A stretch of 64,000 bases of DNA from Aliagarivorans taiwanensis DSM 22990 (GCF_000429505.1 NZ_AUBZ01000006.1:62001-126000), one strand, 5' to 3'. Shown: positions 1 to 9,991, numbered from the stretch's first letter. Numbers and translations are program-made. Notes: generated from the sequence alone by a model not told the origin.

Positions 1-483
1 AGCCGCAGCCGGGTTTGGCGCGAGTTTAAGCTGCTGGCACAGATCCGCAGCTTGGGGCTGAAGGCACCTTTACCGATTGCGGCGCGGCTTAAGCGTCAGG
101 GCTTTAGCTGTCGAGCTGACTTGATCACTGAGAAGATCGATAACGCGCGGGATATGGCCGATTTGCTCAGCCATAAACGCTTATTGCCCGAGGAGTGGGC
201 GCGAATTGGCGAAACCATCGCACAATACCACCTTAATGGCATCTACCACGCTGATTTAAACCTGCGCAACATCATGTTGGACGACCAGCAGCAGGTGTGG
301 CTAATCGACTGGGACAACGGCCGTAACCGCCGTCCTGCTAAATCCTGGCGTCAGGCTAACCTGGACCGTTTGCTGCGCTCCTTGGAAAAAGAGCAGAAGA
401 ACAGCAGCCACTGCCATTGGCTGCGATCCGACTGGCAGTGTTTGATAGAGGGCTATCAAGCTTCATTCAAGCAAGGATTGTAG
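1..483 (+). CDS. kdkA: 3-deoxy-D-manno-octulosonate (Kdo) kinase, 3' part
   Basis: The reading frame is open from the first base, so the 5' end lies outside the window; about 160 C-terminal residues are present. KdkA phosphorylates the Kdo residue of the LPS inner core with ATP at the cytoplasmic face of the inner membrane. The visible kinase signatures are the catalytic loop HADLNLRN (about bases 247-270), with the catalytic Asp and the metal-binding Asn, and the following LIDWDNG segment (about 301-320), which is the DFG-like metal-binding site. The gene converges on waaA, which makes its substrate, and their ends overlap by about 20 bases. Family assignment is confident from motifs plus this neighbour. 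Confidence 0.9.
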   Translation, partial: SRSRVWREFKLLAQIRSLGLKAPLPIAARLKRQGFSCRADLITEKIDNARDMADLLSHKRLLPEEWARIGETIAQYHLNGIYHADLNLRNIMLDDQQQVWLIDWDNGRNRRPAKSWRQANLDRLLRSLEKEQKNSSHCHWLRSDWQCLIEGYQASFKQGL

Positions 484-1728
484 ACTGCGTGCCAGCGCGC
501 CGCGGTTGAGTTCGACGATCTCCGCGCCCTGCTCGCCTTGTTGCTTACGTAGCTGCGGATCATCCAGCCACCTTGCCAGCTGTTTAGCCAGAGCGTCGAT
601 ATCGGCACTTAGGTAAAGCGCCCCGCAGGCTTGCAGCTGTTGACTGATATCACTGAAGTTGAAGTCGTGACTGCCGGCCACCATGGGTAAGTCCATGGCC
701 GCCGCTTCCAAATAGTTATGCCCACCCACTGGTACCAGCGAGCCTCCGATAAAAGCGATATCTGCTGCAGCATACATCAACATCAGCTCGCCCATGGTGT
801 CGGCAAGATAGACCTGTACCTTCTCATCAATAGCTTGTTGATGGCTGCGTCGCGCGGTGTGCCAGCCCTGTTGTTCAATTAGCTCCGCCACGCTGTTAAA
901 GCGCTCAGGGTGGCGCGGAACCAAGATAAGTAGTAGCTCTGGGTAGTCGGCAATCAGCTGGCGGTGCATTGCCAATACTTGCTCGTCTTCGCCCTTGTGG
1001 GTGCTGGCGGCAATCCAACAAGGCCGCCCTTCAAAGGCGGCGCGAAACTGCTTGGCTGGTTCCGCCAATTGGCTTTGGTCGGGCAGATCGTACTTCACAC
1101 TGCCTGTTACCTGTAGGCGAGCGGGATCCACCCCTAACTGGCGAAAGCGTTCGGCGTCGTCTTGGTGCTGCGCTAGCACCAGATCCAGCTTGGAGAACAG
1201 CGGTCGAGTGGCACTGCGCAGTTTTAGGTAACGGCGGGCAGAGCGCTCCGACATACGCGCGTTGATCAGCTTCACTGGGATCGCCTTGCTGGCGCAGCGG
1301 CCCAGCCAGTTGGGCCATAGTTCGGTTTCCATGATCCAAAGTTGTTTTGGCTGGTGCTTGAGTAAAAACAGGCTGATGCACGGCCACAGATCCAACGGTG
1401 CATAGCGGTGAGTCACACCCTCGCTAAGACGTTGCTCGGCCTGCTGGTAGCCAGTGGCGGTGGTGGTAGTTAGCAGGATGTTCAGCTCGGGGTGTTGTTG
1501 CTTGAGCTGTTTCACCAGTGGAGTGACCGCGATAACCTCACCAACGGATACGGCGTGCAGCCAGATATCGACCTGCTTAACTGTCTTGCTGATACCAAAG
1601 TGTTCCGGCCAGCGGCCGCCGAAGCCAGGCTTGTTGTTGCGAGGCCAGTAAAGCTGGTAGAGGAAGAAAGGGAGCGCTAGAAAATTAACTAGGTTATATA
1701 GGATCCGCACGTTTAGGCTAAGGTTCAC
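463..1728 (-). CDS. waaA: 3-deoxy-D-manno-octulosonic acid transferase (Kdo transferase)
   Basis: WaaA transfers Kdo from CMP-Kdo to the lipid A precursor at the cytoplasmic face of the inner membrane. The 421-residue length is normal for the family. The N-terminus has a membrane anchor (about residues 8-24). It is followed by the acceptor-side motif WLHAVSVGEV (about 56-65), whose Glu is the expected catalytic base, and a GT-B C-terminal domain with the donor-binding stretch GGSLVPVGGHNYLEAA. The start used is GTG at 1726-1728; it has no convincing ribosome site, so a slightly internal start cannot be excluded. It overlaps the end of kdkA in convergent orientation. Confidence 0.95.
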   Translation of the reverse strand: MNLSLNVRILYNLVNFLALPFFLYQLYWPRNNKPGFGGRWPEHFGISKTVKQVDIWLHAVSVGEVIAVTPLVKQLKQQHPELNILLTTTTATGYQQAEQRLSEGVTHRYAPLDLWPCISLFLLKHQPKQLWIMETELWPNWLGRCASKAIPVKLINARMSERSARRYLKLRSATRPLFSKLDLVLAQHQDDAERFRQLGVDPARLQVTGSVKYDLPDQSQLAEPAKQFRAAFEGRPCWIAASTHKGEDEQVLAMHRQLIADYPELLLILVPRHPERFNSVAELIEQQGWHTARRSHQQAIDEKVQVYLADTMGELMLMYAAADIAFIGGSLVPVGGHNYLEAAAMDLPMVAGSHDFNFSDISQQLQACGALYLSADIDALAKQLARWLDDPQLRKQQGEQGAEIVELNRGALARSLQSLLE

Positions 1729-1818
1729 TGTGTGTTAGCTGAACCTTAGCAAAAGCAGGGGCTTACTTGATAGAAATAGCTGCGTTTCGTGAGCTTTTTG
1801 GCGACCACGTAAGCAAAT

Positions 1819-2556
1819 CTAGCGATTGAACAGCTTATACTCTAGCAGGAACTTAAGGTTGGCAAGCTGGGTCATCAGTAACTCGCGGCCACGGTAGTAG
1901 TTTCTAACCAGTCGTCGGCCCAGGCTGATCTTCTTGCGCTCGCGGCCCGGTATAAAGCTGTGCCCATGGTCGTTCTGAACAAGTAGTTCAGGTTCAATTC
2001 CTAGGTTGTAGTTGCCGTGCAGGTAGTCTTTATCCATGTAGTTATCTACCGCGTCTACCCATTCGTGCTCGGTGTGCTTCAAGAAGCGCTCGGCACCAGC
2101 TGGAGTAATGATGTAGCCTGCGGCGGAGGCGGGCCATTTCAGGTATTTGTAAACGCGGTCTTGGACGTGAAGTTTAGGCGTCTTGGTAGTGCCTTTGCCC
2201 AAACGCAGATAACCGTTCCTTTCCAGCAAATCGAGGGGGATGTGGTTTTCCAGTACGTCTTTGAACTCATCGCTGAGTACCGCGTCATCTTCTAGCACCA
2301 CGATCGTCTCGTTAAGCTCTACGGCTTTCTTCCACATCAGATAATGACTGGCAAAGCAGCCCACTTCACCGGGGACCAAACCGCTACCTTTGCGGTGCAC
2401 CCGTTTCTTGTCGTTGTAGACACTCACGTGGTCCATGGGTAGCGATGCATCGACCGCATCAAAGAACTCAAACTCCAATCCCATCTGTTCGAACGTGCTC
2501 TGCATTCTGGCTCTGCGTTCCGTCGCACGACTTAAGTTAATAACAAAGATTTTCAT
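1819..2556 (-). CDS. glycosyltransferase family 25 (LPS core biosynthesis)
   Basis: This 245-residue protein has the GT25 layout. The N-terminus is MKIFVINLSRATERR, followed by FEFFDAVD, then GEVGCFASHYLMWKKAVE, and the acidic metal-binding stretch IVVLEDDA. GT25 enzymes (LpsA/LgtB type) add hexoses to LPS outer core or lipooligosaccharide in the cytoplasm. It lies between waaA and waaF on the same strand, which supports an LPS-core role. A TATAAT-like -10 for this strand is visible at 2592-2597. A clear paralogue lies at 10768-11508. Donor and acceptor sugars cannot be read from the sequence. Confidence 0.88.
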   Translation of the reverse strand: MKIFVINLSRATERRARMQSTFEQMGLEFEFFDAVDASLPMDHVSVYNDKKRVHRKGSGLVPGEVGCFASHYLMWKKAVELNETIVVLEDDAVLSDEFKDVLENHIPLDLLERNGYLRLGKGTTKTPKLHVQDRVYKYLKWPASAAGYIITPAGAERFLKHTEHEWVDAVDNYMDKDYLHGNYNLGIEPELLVQNDHGHSFIPGRERKKISLGRRLVRNYYRGRELLMTQLANLKFLLEYKLFNR

Positions 2557-2668
2557 TGGGTTAGTCGCCCTTGGTTAGGATTTGCGGGGCGATTATAACC
2601 AAAGTTATTGCTAAGTTTATAGGGTAGGATCAAGGTGGCCAAAACATGACCACCTAGTTTACTAATGG

Positions 2669-3709
2669 CTAAGCAGGCTTGCCTAGCAGCAGCTCAATGG
2701 CGGAAATAGCGTGCGAGGGGGAGAGCTCGGTCAGGCACTTGTTGTGGCCAAAGCGGCAGGTCTTCTTAAAACACGGTCGGCAGCCGATATCGGTGTGCAG
2801 GGTGGCGGTGACCTCACTGAGTGGTGGCGTGTACTCGGGCGATGATGAGCCATACACTGCAATTAGCGGCAGCCCTAGGGCCGCTGCAATGTGCATCAAG
2901 CCGGAATCATTAGAGATCGCCAAGTTAGCACAGGCCATCAGATCGATGGCATCAGCAAGTTGGGTGCGCCCTGCCAGACTGCGACAGTGGGCTTGCTGGG
3001 CATCATCCAAATGCGCCTTGATAGCATCAGCCACCGCAGCGTCTTTGTTGGAGCCGAATATCCACACCTGACCGTTGTATTGCTCGATCCACACTCGCGC
3101 AACCTCGGCATAGTGCTGCTCAGGCCAACGTTTGGCCGGGCCAAACTCAGCGCCGGGGCACATTGCCAAAATAGGACGGTCCTGCTTGAGGTTAAGCTGG
3201 CGTAGCTGCTGTTGCTGATTGTCGATGTCGGCTGACAGCTTGGGGTGCGGATAGCTGGGGAGCTTAGTGGCGTTGGTCATCTCTTCCGCGGGGAAGGATA
3301 ACGAGACATAGCGCTCCACCATCAAGGGAAAATCGAGCTTGTTGTCGCGGCGATCGTTCAGTACCCAGTAGCGGCTCTCGCCCTTCCAGCCAGTGCGGCG
3401 TGGGATCTTGGCAAAGAACGGGACCAGCGCCGATTTCATCGAGTTTGGCTGGGTAATTGCCCAATCGTAGCCTTGTTTGGCCAGCTCCAGCCCAAGCTTG
3501 CGACGCACGCCTAGCTTGAGGTCGCCATGACCGAGCGGCATGCGGAGCGCGTTGTCGACTTCCGGCATGCGTTCTAGCAGTGGCCGGCACCAATCTGGGG
3601 CCAGCACGTCAAGTTGGGCATCGGGGTAATGTTGTTTTAGAGCCATATACAGGCTCTGAGACATAACCATGTCCCCCACCCAGGAAGGACCGACTACGAG
3701 GATTTTCAT
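2669..3709 (-). CDS. waaF: ADP-heptose--LPS heptosyltransferase II
   Basis: WaaF adds the second L-glycero-D-manno-heptose to the LPS inner core from ADP-heptose. The protein is 346 residues, typical of the family. It begins MKILVVGPSWVGDMVMSQSL, the GT9 acceptor-domain signature with its conserved GD. Its C-terminal donor domain contains AISNDSGLMHIAAALG, the ADP-heptose-binding D-(S/T)-G-x-x-H motif. A Cys-rich tail (GCRPCFKKTCRFGHNKCL) is usual for WaaF. The next gene on this strand, hldD, makes its donor sugar. Confidence 0.95.
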   Translation of the reverse strand: MKILVVGPSWVGDMVMSQSLYMALKQHYPDAQLDVLAPDWCRPLLERMPEVDNALRMPLGHGDLKLGVRRKLGLELAKQGYDWAITQPNSMKSALVPFFAKIPRRTGWKGESRYWVLNDRRDNKLDFPLMVERYVSLSFPAEEMTNATKLPSYPHPKLSADIDNQQQQLRQLNLKQDRPILAMCPGAEFGPAKRWPEQHYAEVARVWIEQYNGQVWIFGSNKDAAVADAIKAHLDDAQQAHCRSLAGRTQLADAIDLMACANLAISNDSGLMHIAAALGLPLIAVYGSSSPEYTPPLSEVTATLHTDIGCRPCFKKTCRFGHNKCLTELSPSHAISAIELLLGKPA

Positions 3710-3747
3710 ACAGCGCTCAGATGAGGGGCTAAGCCCCTTCCTTATAA

Positions 3748-4689
3748 TTATTTATTCAACCAGCTCATGTACTCGGCAACACCTTCTGCAACGCTTTTGA
3801 ACTCGTCGCTGTAACCGGCATCGCGCAGCTTGCCCAAGTCTGCTTGGGTAAAGCTTTGGTAGCAGCCTTTTAGATGGTCTGGGAAGGGGATGTACTCAAT
3901 CTCGCCTTTGCCGTGGTGTTTGATGACCGCTTCAGCCACCGCGCGGAACGGTTCGGCGCGGCCGGTACCTAGGTTGAAGATACCGCTGATCTCAGGGTGT
4001 TTCCAGAACCACAGGTTCACCTTGCATACGTCGCCCACGTAGACGAAGTCGCGCATCTGCCCGCCATCTTCATAGCCGTCATAACCCTCGAACAAGCGTG
4101 GGTTCTTGCCGTCGTTAACTTGGTTGTTCAGGTGGAAGGCAACACTGGCCATCGAGCCTTTGTGCTGCTCTCGTGGGCCGTACACATTGAAGTAACGGAA
4201 GCCAACCACTTGCGAGCGGATCTCCGGCAATAGGCGACGTACGTAGTTGTCGAACTGCAGCTTGGAGTAGCCATACACGTTAAGCGGGCCTTCGTACTGC
4301 TTTTCTTCCTTGAACACCTCGGTGTCGCCGTAAGTGGCGGCCGATGAGGCGTACAGGAAAGGAATCTCACGTTCCAGGCAGTAGTGCAGCAGCTCTTTGG
4401 AGTACTCGTAGTTGTTCTCCATCATGTACTTGCCATCCCACTCGGTGGTGGCTGAGCAAGCGCCTTCGTGGAACATCGCTTCGATCGGGCCGAAGTCTTC
4501 GCCAGACACGATACGGGCAATAAAGTCGTCTTTATCCAGATAGTCTGCGATTTCCAGGTCAACCAAGTTGACGAATTTGGTGCCATCCTTGAGGTCGTCG
4601 ACGACGATGATGTCAGTAATACCTTGCTCGTTGAGCTGCTTAACAATGTTTGCGCCAATAAAGCCGGCGCCACCAGTGACGATGATCAT
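3748..4689 (-). CDS. hldD: ADP-L-glycero-D-manno-heptose 6-epimerase
   Basis: HldD epimerises ADP-D-glycero-D-manno-heptose to the L-glycero form used by heptosyltransferases such as the neighbouring WaaF. It is a short-chain dehydrogenase with a Rossmann NADP site at the extreme N-terminus ([16 protein letters not shown]) and the catalytic YGYSK (YxxxK). The frame is open further upstream to 4752, but the ATG at 4687-4689 is preceded by an AAAGGT ribosome site at good spacing and puts the nucleotide-binding motif at residue 1 as in the family. That gives 313 residues. Confidence 0.96.
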   Translation of the reverse strand: MIIVTGGAGFIGANIVKQLNEQGITDIIVVDDLKDGTKFVNLVDLEIADYLDKDDFIARIVSGEDFGPIEAMFHEGACSATTEWDGKYMMENNYEYSKELLHYCLEREIPFLYASSAATYGDTEVFKEEKQYEGPLNVYGYSKLQFDNYVRRLLPEIRSQVVGFRYFNVYGPREQHKGSMASVAFHLNNQVNDGKNPRLFEGYDGYEDGGQMRDFVYVGDVCKVNLWFWKHPEISGIFNLGTGRAEPFRAVAEAVIKHHGKGEIEYIPFPDHLKGCYQSFTQADLGKLRDAGYSDEFKSVAEGVAEYMSWLNK

Positions 4690-4844
4690 GGGTGCTACCT
4701 TTGTCCGGTGGGAAAGTGCTGAGATTTTATGCCGCAGAGGAGTCAATAGCAAACTGCGACAGCTCTGATCTGTAAAGAAGCGCTAGATTTAAGAGGGTAT
4801 TGTCGGTATCAATGAAAAAGCGCCATTCAAAAGTTCAGTAAACT

Positions 4845-5483
4845 ATGAAGACAAAAGAAAAAATTGTATTGGTTTCGCTCGATATGTTTAACCGCCTCGG
4901 CGAGCGTAACGTGACCACCAACCACATTGCTGCGGAGCTGGGGATCAGCCCCGGGAATCTCTACTACCACTTCAGCAACAAGCAAGAGATCATCTGCAGC
5001 ATCTTTGCCCAGTATGAGCAGCAGCTGCGCGACAGTTTTCGCCCCCAAGCGGACCAGCGGCTCACGTTGGAGCAAGTGACCGCTTATCTCGATGCCTGCT
5101 TTGAGATCATGTGGCAGTTTCGCTTCCTCTACGCCAATCTGGCGGAGTTGCTGGCGCGTGATGAAGGGATGAAGGCACGCTATCACGCCATCCAGGAAGA
5201 CTTGGTGGAGTGGGTAAGAGCGATTCTTGTTCAGCTGCGCGATAGCCGCTTTTTAGCGGGTGATGACAAGACCATGGAAGAGCTGGCCGATATGGTGAAG
5301 TTTATCGTTGGCGCTTGGATCGTTTATCAAAGCGTGCAGAAGGACAAAGGCGAAATCGATAAATCGACCCTCTACAAAGGCGTGCTTCAGGTGCTGGTGT
5401 TGCTGCGTCCCTACTTTACTGAGACCTCCCGCTCTACCTGTGAGCGCCTAGAGCAACATTACAGTGAACTGGCATTTGGCTAA
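4845..5483 (+). CDS. TetR family transcriptional regulator
   Basis: The 212-residue protein has a TetR helix-turn-helix at residues about 5-50: TTNHIAAELGISPGNLYYHFSNKQEI, including the recognition helix and the LYYHF signature. The C-terminal helical ligand domain has no feature that names an inducer. It is transcribed toward kbl-tdh, with about 100 bases between. A link to threonine catabolism or to the diverging hldD is possible but not shown. No strong Shine-Dalgarno precedes the ATG. Confidence 0.88.
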   Translation: MKTKEKIVLVSLDMFNRLGERNVTTNHIAAELGISPGNLYYHFSNKQEIICSIFAQYEQQLRDSFRPQADQRLTLEQVTAYLDACFEIMWQFRFLYANLAELLARDEGMKARYHAIQEDLVEWVRAILVQLRDSRFLAGDDKTMEELADMVKFIVGAWIVYQSVQKDKGEIDKSTLYKGVLQVLVLLRPYFTETSRSTCERLEQHYSELAFG

Positions 5484-5542
5484 AACACCATAAAATACCC
5501 ATTGGATCTGGTTTATCCACTGATTTTAACCCGTCGTGGCAC

Positions 5543-5548
5543 TATAAT
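5543..5548 (+). promoter_or_regulatory. -10 element for kbl-tdh
   Basis: A perfect TATAAT sits 34 bases before the kbl start codon. The -35 region is weak (TGATTT about 16 bases upstream). It is placed correctly to serve the kbl-tdh pair. No Lrp site was searched for. Confidence 0.5.
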
Positions 5549-5581
5549 GCATCGTAATGTCCACTTATCGAAGGGTTTCAC

Positions 5582-6772
5582 ATGGTTGAGTTATTTTATT
5601 CCCAGATCCGTCAACAACTTGAGCAGGTTAAACAGGAAGGCCTGTACAAGAACGAACGTGTAATCGAGTCCCAACAGCAGGCATCCATCTTGGTTGCCGA
5701 GCAGCAGGTGGTGAACTTTTGTGCCAACAATTACTTGGGCTTGGCCAACCACCCTCGATTGATTGATGCCGCGAAACAGGGCCTAGACAGCCATGGCTTT
5801 GGTGTCGCCTCGGTGCGCTTTATCTGTGGTACCCAAGATATTCACAAACAGCTCGAGCAAGAGCTGAGTGATTTTCTAGGAATGGAAGACACCATCCTTT
5901 ACTCTTCTTGCTTCGATGCCAACGCGGGTCTGTTCGAAACCTTACTCGGCCCTGAAGATGCGATTATCTCCGACGCCCTTAACCACGCCTCGATCATCGA
6001 CGGTGTACGCCTGTGTAAGGCCAAGCGCTTTCGCTACGCCAACAACGACCTGCAAGAGCTGGAACGTTGCCTGATTGCCGCCGATGAAGCCGGTGCGCGT
6101 CACAAGTTGATTGCCACCGATGGTGTGTTCTCGATGGACGGGGTGATTGCCAATCTTCCGGGTATCTGTGACTTAGCCGAGCAATACAACGCGCTTGTAA
6201 TGGTGGATGACTCCCACGCGGTGGGCTTTGTTGGCGAACAAGGGCGCGGTACCCATGAATACCACAAGGTGATGGAGCGGGTTGATATCATCACCGGCAC
6301 CTTGGGCAAAGCTATGGGCGGCGCCTCGGGCGGTTACACCTCGGCTAAGAAAGAGGTGGTTGACTGGCTGCGTCAGCGCTCGCGCCCTTACCTGTTTTCT
6401 AACTCATTGGCACCATCTATTGTTAGCGCGTCGCTGGAAACCCTGCGCCTGCTGCGTGAGAGCGGCGAGCTACGTGAGCGCTTGTGGAGCAACGCCAAGC
6501 TGTTCCGCGAGCTGATGAGCGAGGCAGGGTTTACCTTGGCCGGCGCCGATCATGCCATCATCCCGGTGATGTTGGGCGACGCCAAACTGGCCAGTGACTT
6601 TGCTGATGCCTTGCTGGCCCGTGGCATCTACGTGATTGGTTTCTCCTTCCCGGTGGTGCCAAAAGGCCAGGCGCGGATCCGCACTCAGATGTCGGCGGCG
6701 CACAGCGAGGAGCAAATCCGTCATGCGGTGGCCTCGTTCATTGAAGTGGGCAAAGAGCTGGGAGTGATCTAA
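5582..6772 (+). CDS. kbl: 2-amino-3-ketobutyrate CoA ligase (glycine C-acetyltransferase)
   Basis: Kbl is a PLP-dependent alpha-oxoamine synthase that splits 2-amino-3-ketobutyrate with CoA into glycine and acetyl-CoA, the second step of threonine catabolism. The 396 residues match the family length. Visible motifs are [16 protein letters not shown] (PLP-ring binding Asp and His) and [15 protein letters not shown], where the Lys is the expected Schiff-base residue. The ATG has a GAAGGG ribosome site. The stop overlaps the ATG of tdh, so the two are translationally coupled. Confidence 0.97.
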   Translation: MVELFYSQIRQQLEQVKQEGLYKNERVIESQQQASILVAEQQVVNFCANNYLGLANHPRLIDAAKQGLDSHGFGVASVRFICGTQDIHKQLEQELSDFLGMEDTILYSSCFDANAGLFETLLGPEDAIISDALNHASIIDGVRLCKAKRFRYANNDLQELERCLIAADEAGARHKLIATDGVFSMDGVIANLPGICDLAEQYNALVMVDDSHAVGFVGEQGRGTHEYHKVMERVDIITGTLGKAMGGASGGYTSAKKEVVDWLRQRSRPYLFSNSLAPSIVSASLETLRLLRESGELRERLWSNAKLFRELMSEAGFTLAGADHAIIPVMLGDAKLASDFADALLARGIYVIGFSFPVVPKGQARIRTQMSAAHSEEQIRHAVASFIEVGKELGVI

Positions 6773-7794
6773 TGAAGGCACTTTCCAAACTGCATGCGAA
6801 GCCGGGCATCTGGATGACCGATGAGCCGATGCCTGAGCTTGGCCATAACGATCTGCTGATCAAGATTAACAAGACCGCCATCTGCGGTACCGACGTGCAT
6901 ATCTACAACTGGGACGAGTGGTCACAGAAGACCATTCCAGTACCTATGGTGGTTGGTCATGAGTACGCCGGCGAAGTCGTGGCCATCGGCCAAGAGGTAC
7001 GTGGCTTTGAGGTGGGAGACCGCGTCTCCGGCGAAGGCCATATCACCTGTGGCCACTGCCGTAATTGCCGAGGTGGCCGCACCCATTTGTGCCGCAATAC
7101 CGTAGGTGTTGGAGTCAACCGTCAAGGTAGCTTCGCCGAGTATCTGGTGATCCCTGCGGTCAACGCCTTCAAGCTACCCGATGAGATCAGCGACGACTTG
7201 GCCGCTATCTTCGACCCACTCGGTAATGCGGTGCACACTGCCCTGAGCTTCGATTTGGTCGGCGAAGACGTGCTTATCACCGGAGCTGGGCCAATTGGTG
7301 CTATGGCGGCGGCGATAGCTCGCCACGTTGGGGCGCGTCATGTAGTGATTACCGATGTTAATCCTTACCGCTTGGGGCTGGCTGCTAAACTTGGTGCTAC
7401 CCGCACGGTGAATGTGGCCGAAGAGCGCCTCGAAGATGTGATGGCTGAGCTTAAGATGACTGAAGGCTTCGATGTTGGCTTGGAGATGTCGGGCGTACCT
7501 TCAGCCTTCAACACCATGCTTAACACCATGAATCACGGAGGAAAAATCGCCATGCTAGGTATCCCACCGAGCGATATGGCGGTGGACTGGAATCAGGTGA
7601 TATTTAAGGGCTTGGTGATAAAAGGGATATACGGACGTGAAATGTTCGAAACTTGGTATAAAATGGCCAGCCTTATCCAGTCTGGCTTAGATGTCTCTCC
7701 CATCATTACCCACCATTATGCAATCGATGACTTCCAAAAAGGCTTTGATGTGATGCGTTCAGGTGAGAGTGGCAAAGTGGTGTTGAGTTGGTGA
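6772..7794 (+). CDS. tdh: L-threonine 3-dehydrogenase
   Basis: Tdh oxidises L-threonine with NAD+ to 2-amino-3-ketobutyrate, the substrate of Kbl. It is a 340-residue zinc-dependent medium-chain dehydrogenase. The catalytic zinc site is in [15 protein letters not shown] and GHEYAGEV. The structural zinc cluster is [15 protein letters not shown]. The NAD Rossmann motif is [13 protein letters not shown]. It follows kbl with a one-base overlap. The downstream gene starts about 100 bases later, and base composition becomes more AT-rich from there. Confidence 0.97.
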   Translation: MKALSKLHAKPGIWMTDEPMPELGHNDLLIKINKTAICGTDVHIYNWDEWSQKTIPVPMVVGHEYAGEVVAIGQEVRGFEVGDRVSGEGHITCGHCRNCRGGRTHLCRNTVGVGVNRQGSFAEYLVIPAVNAFKLPDEISDDLAAIFDPLGNAVHTALSFDLVGEDVLITGAGPIGAMAAAIARHVGARHVVITDVNPYRLGLAAKLGATRTVNVAEERLEDVMAELKMTEGFDVGLEMSGVPSAFNTMLNTMNHGGKIAMLGIPPSDMAVDWNQVIFKGLVIKGIYGREMFETWYKMASLIQSGLDVSPIITHHYAIDDFQKGFDVMRSGESGKVVLSW

Positions 7795-7898
7795 GGACCT
7801 GCTGTTAGAGAGTAGCGCAGGCGGTATCAGACTGTTCAGCCTGGGGTTTTGTGAGAGTTATTTGAGCGCGAGTACGCTGATGAAGTTGGGAGTTTTTA

Positions 7899-9050
7899 GT
7901 GAGCAAATTGAGTAAGTGTGAGTTTGAACATATGGGTGAAGGTGGTAAGTACCTAGAGTTAAACCTGCACTTACCAGGCGGCAGCCGCTCAGTATTTTTC
8001 AGAGCTCTTGGCGATACCACTCTTACTCCCAGTGCAGATGCGCTGTTATCGTATGGGTTACTACCGGCAATGGTCGACGCAGGTGGACAAACCTTGCATA
8101 TTGCAGGGGAGGTTAGTGCCAAGTTACGGCGTTCTTTGCCTCAAATGCAGGACATCTACCACTGTTGGGATTCTCGTTTGAATCCCGTGGCTTGTGAATC
8201 TGAAGCAGTAGAGCGCAGTAGTAGCCAAGCTCGCCGAGTGGGTTGCTTCTTCTCAGGTGGGGCAGACTCGTTCTACAGTGTTCTAAAAAACAATGATGAG
8301 GTTACCGATCTCATTTTTGTTCATGGTCTGGATATTCCACTCGACAATACTGATCTTCGGAACAAGGTGTCGGCAAACTTGCGGGCGATTGCAGCTGAGC
8401 TCGGTAAAAACCTCATTGAAGTTGAAACGGATGCTCGTGCTTATATGGATGAACAAGTGGCTTGGGGCGAGTTTGGTCATGGGGCTGTATTGGCGACGAT
8501 TGGTCACTTGCTATCTAGTCAGTTATCAAAAGTCCTGATTCCATCTACACACTCTTACCGAGACATGTTTCCCTGGGGCTCACACCCTCTGTTAGATCCG
8601 CTGTGGAGCTCTGAGGCACTTGAGTTTGTACATGATGGCTCGGAAGCAACTCGAGTAAACAAAATAGGACTAATAGCAGGCTCTGAAGTGGCCATGCGTC
8701 ACTTGCGGGTTTGTTACGTGAACCCCGGCAGCTTGTATAATTGTGGACGTTGCGAAAAGTGTTTGCGAACCATGATCAATCTGCAAGTCCATGGCGCCTT
8801 AGAGAAATGTCAGACTTTTCCTGACTCGTATAGCTTTAAGCGTTTAAAAAGAACTACTGATGTAACAAATGACAACGTCAGATCTTTTGTAATAGAAAAC
8901 ATCGAAGAGCTTGCTCGAAACGGCAACAATCCTCAGCTTGAAAAACAGCTGGAACGTTTGCTCCAGCAAGCAGTTTGGCCCAAAGCCCTAGCGAAGTACT
9001 TCAAGCAAAAGAAACGAACAATGATTAATAATCTTAAAGGCGGTAACTAA
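7899..9050 (+). CDS. QueC-like PP-loop ATPase family protein in a glycan operon
   Basis: No specific function is known to me. A PP-loop ATP-pyrophosphatase signature, SGGADSFYS, spans residues about 119-127. A C-terminal cluster of Cys272, Cys282, Cys285 and Cys288 (CY...CGRCEKCLR) matches the zinc site of QueC, the 7-cyano-7-deazaguanine synthase. Unlike QueC it has an extra N-terminal domain of about 110 residues and is 383 residues long. PP-loop enzymes adenylate a carboxylate or carbonyl to form amide, nitrile, amidine or thio products. GTG at 7899 is favoured because a GGGAG site precedes it; ATG at 7932 is the alternative. Its stop overlaps the next start (TAATG), so it is the first gene of a four-gene operon with pyruvyl and glycosyl transferases. 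Modification of a sugar or small molecule is inferred. Confidence 0.75.
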   Translation: MSKLSKCEFEHMGEGGKYLELNLHLPGGSRSVFFRALGDTTLTPSADALLSYGLLPAMVDAGGQTLHIAGEVSAKLRRSLPQMQDIYHCWDSRLNPVACESEAVERSSSQARRVGCFFSGGADSFYSVLKNNDEVTDLIFVHGLDIPLDNTDLRNKVSANLRAIAAELGKNLIEVETDARAYMDEQVAWGEFGHGAVLATIGHLLSSQLSKVLIPSTHSYRDMFPWGSHPLLDPLWSSEALEFVHDGSEATRVNKIGLIAGSEVAMRHLRVCYVNPGSLYNCGRCEKCLRTMINLQVHGALEKCQTFPDSYSFKRLKRTTDVTNDNVRSFVIENIEELARNGNNPQLEKQLERLLQQAVWPKALAKYFKQKKRTMINNLKGGN

Positions 9051-9991
9051 TGTCAGATGCTCAACTCGTAGCAGATTTTTTTAAGCAGAACTTCGCCGGT
9101 GAAGAGATTTATTATGTGACTAACCAAGGTAACGCTGGTGATGCGTTAATTGGCTATGGCGCGTTATCTTTCTTTGAACGTGAAGGTATTCGCTTTCACT
9201 TTGTGGAGTCTCCGCGTGACCCGGTGCTTGAAGGCAAGGTGGTGGTGTACGCGGGTGGTGGCTATCTGACAGATTTCTATCCTCACAACGCCGAGAACTT
9301 GTCATGGATGCGTCAGCATGCCAAGCATTTGGTCATGCTGCCTCAGACAACGCAAGGTTCGGAAGAGTTCTTGGCCAGCCTTGGCAGTGAAACTACCGTT
9401 TTTTGTAGGGAGCTAGTCACCTACGAGCATGTTCAAAAACACACTCAAGGCGTTGCGGTTCATCTTGTTCCTGATATGGCATTTTGTATTCCCGCAAAAG
9501 CCTTCGTTGAACAACAAGAGTTACAGTTTCCCCAAGTTTTTAAGAAGTTTATTAGCCAACGTAAACAGTTTGGTCGAAAGAGCTCGCGAACCGTGCGTGG
9601 CAAGTATCTATATCGCGCGTTTCGCCATGATCTCCGATACCGTAAGAAGGCCGCAAAGGCGGGTCACCCGAAGCGTTTGAATGCGTTTCGCTATGACCAA
9701 GAGGCGAGCGGAATATCGATTCCAGATGTGAATATCGATGTCTCTTACTCTATGCAGTTTGGGGTTAACTCGGCAGAGAAGCTGGAGTACACCTCGTTCA
9801 GATTTTTGAGCTTTATCAATAAGTTCGAAGAGGTCTACACCGATAGGTTACATGTGGCGATCGGGGCTGCTATGTTAGGCAAGAAGGTCTATCTCTACAG
9901 CAACAGCTACTTTAAGTGCCGCGCTATCTTTGAGTACTCGCTTCAGAAGCAGTTTCCTGATGTAGTGTGGATGGGAAGCGGAAATGACTAA
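9050..9991 (+). CDS. polysaccharide pyruvyl transferase family protein
   Basis: The protein (313 residues) looks like a PS_pyruv_trans (CsaB/WcaK-type) enzyme, which transfers pyruvate from phosphoenolpyruvate to form ketals on glycan sugars. Supporting segments are NQGNAGDALIGYGAL near residue 26, VVVYAGGGYLTDFYPH, the MLPQTTQG stretch, and the C-terminal DRLHVAIGAAMLGKKVYLY, a conserved signature that contains the family's expected catalytic His. It overlaps its upstream neighbour by one base and its downstream neighbour by eight, consistent with translational coupling. The acceptor sugar is unknown. Some members of this family are not proven pyruvyl transferases. Confidence 0.82.
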   Translation: MSDAQLVADFFKQNFAGEEIYYVTNQGNAGDALIGYGALSFFEREGIRFHFVESPRDPVLEGKVVVYAGGGYLTDFYPHNAENLSWMRQHAKHLVMLPQTTQGSEEFLASLGSETTVFCRELVTYEHVQKHTQGVAVHLVPDMAFCIPAKAFVEQQELQFPQVFKKFISQRKQFGRKSSRTVRGKYLYRAFRHDLRYRKKAAKAGHPKRLNAFRYDQEASGISIPDVNIDVSYSMQFGVNSAEKLEYTSFRFLSFINKFEEVYTDRLHVAIGAAMLGKKVYLYSNSYFKCRAIFEYSLQKQFPDVVWMGSGND

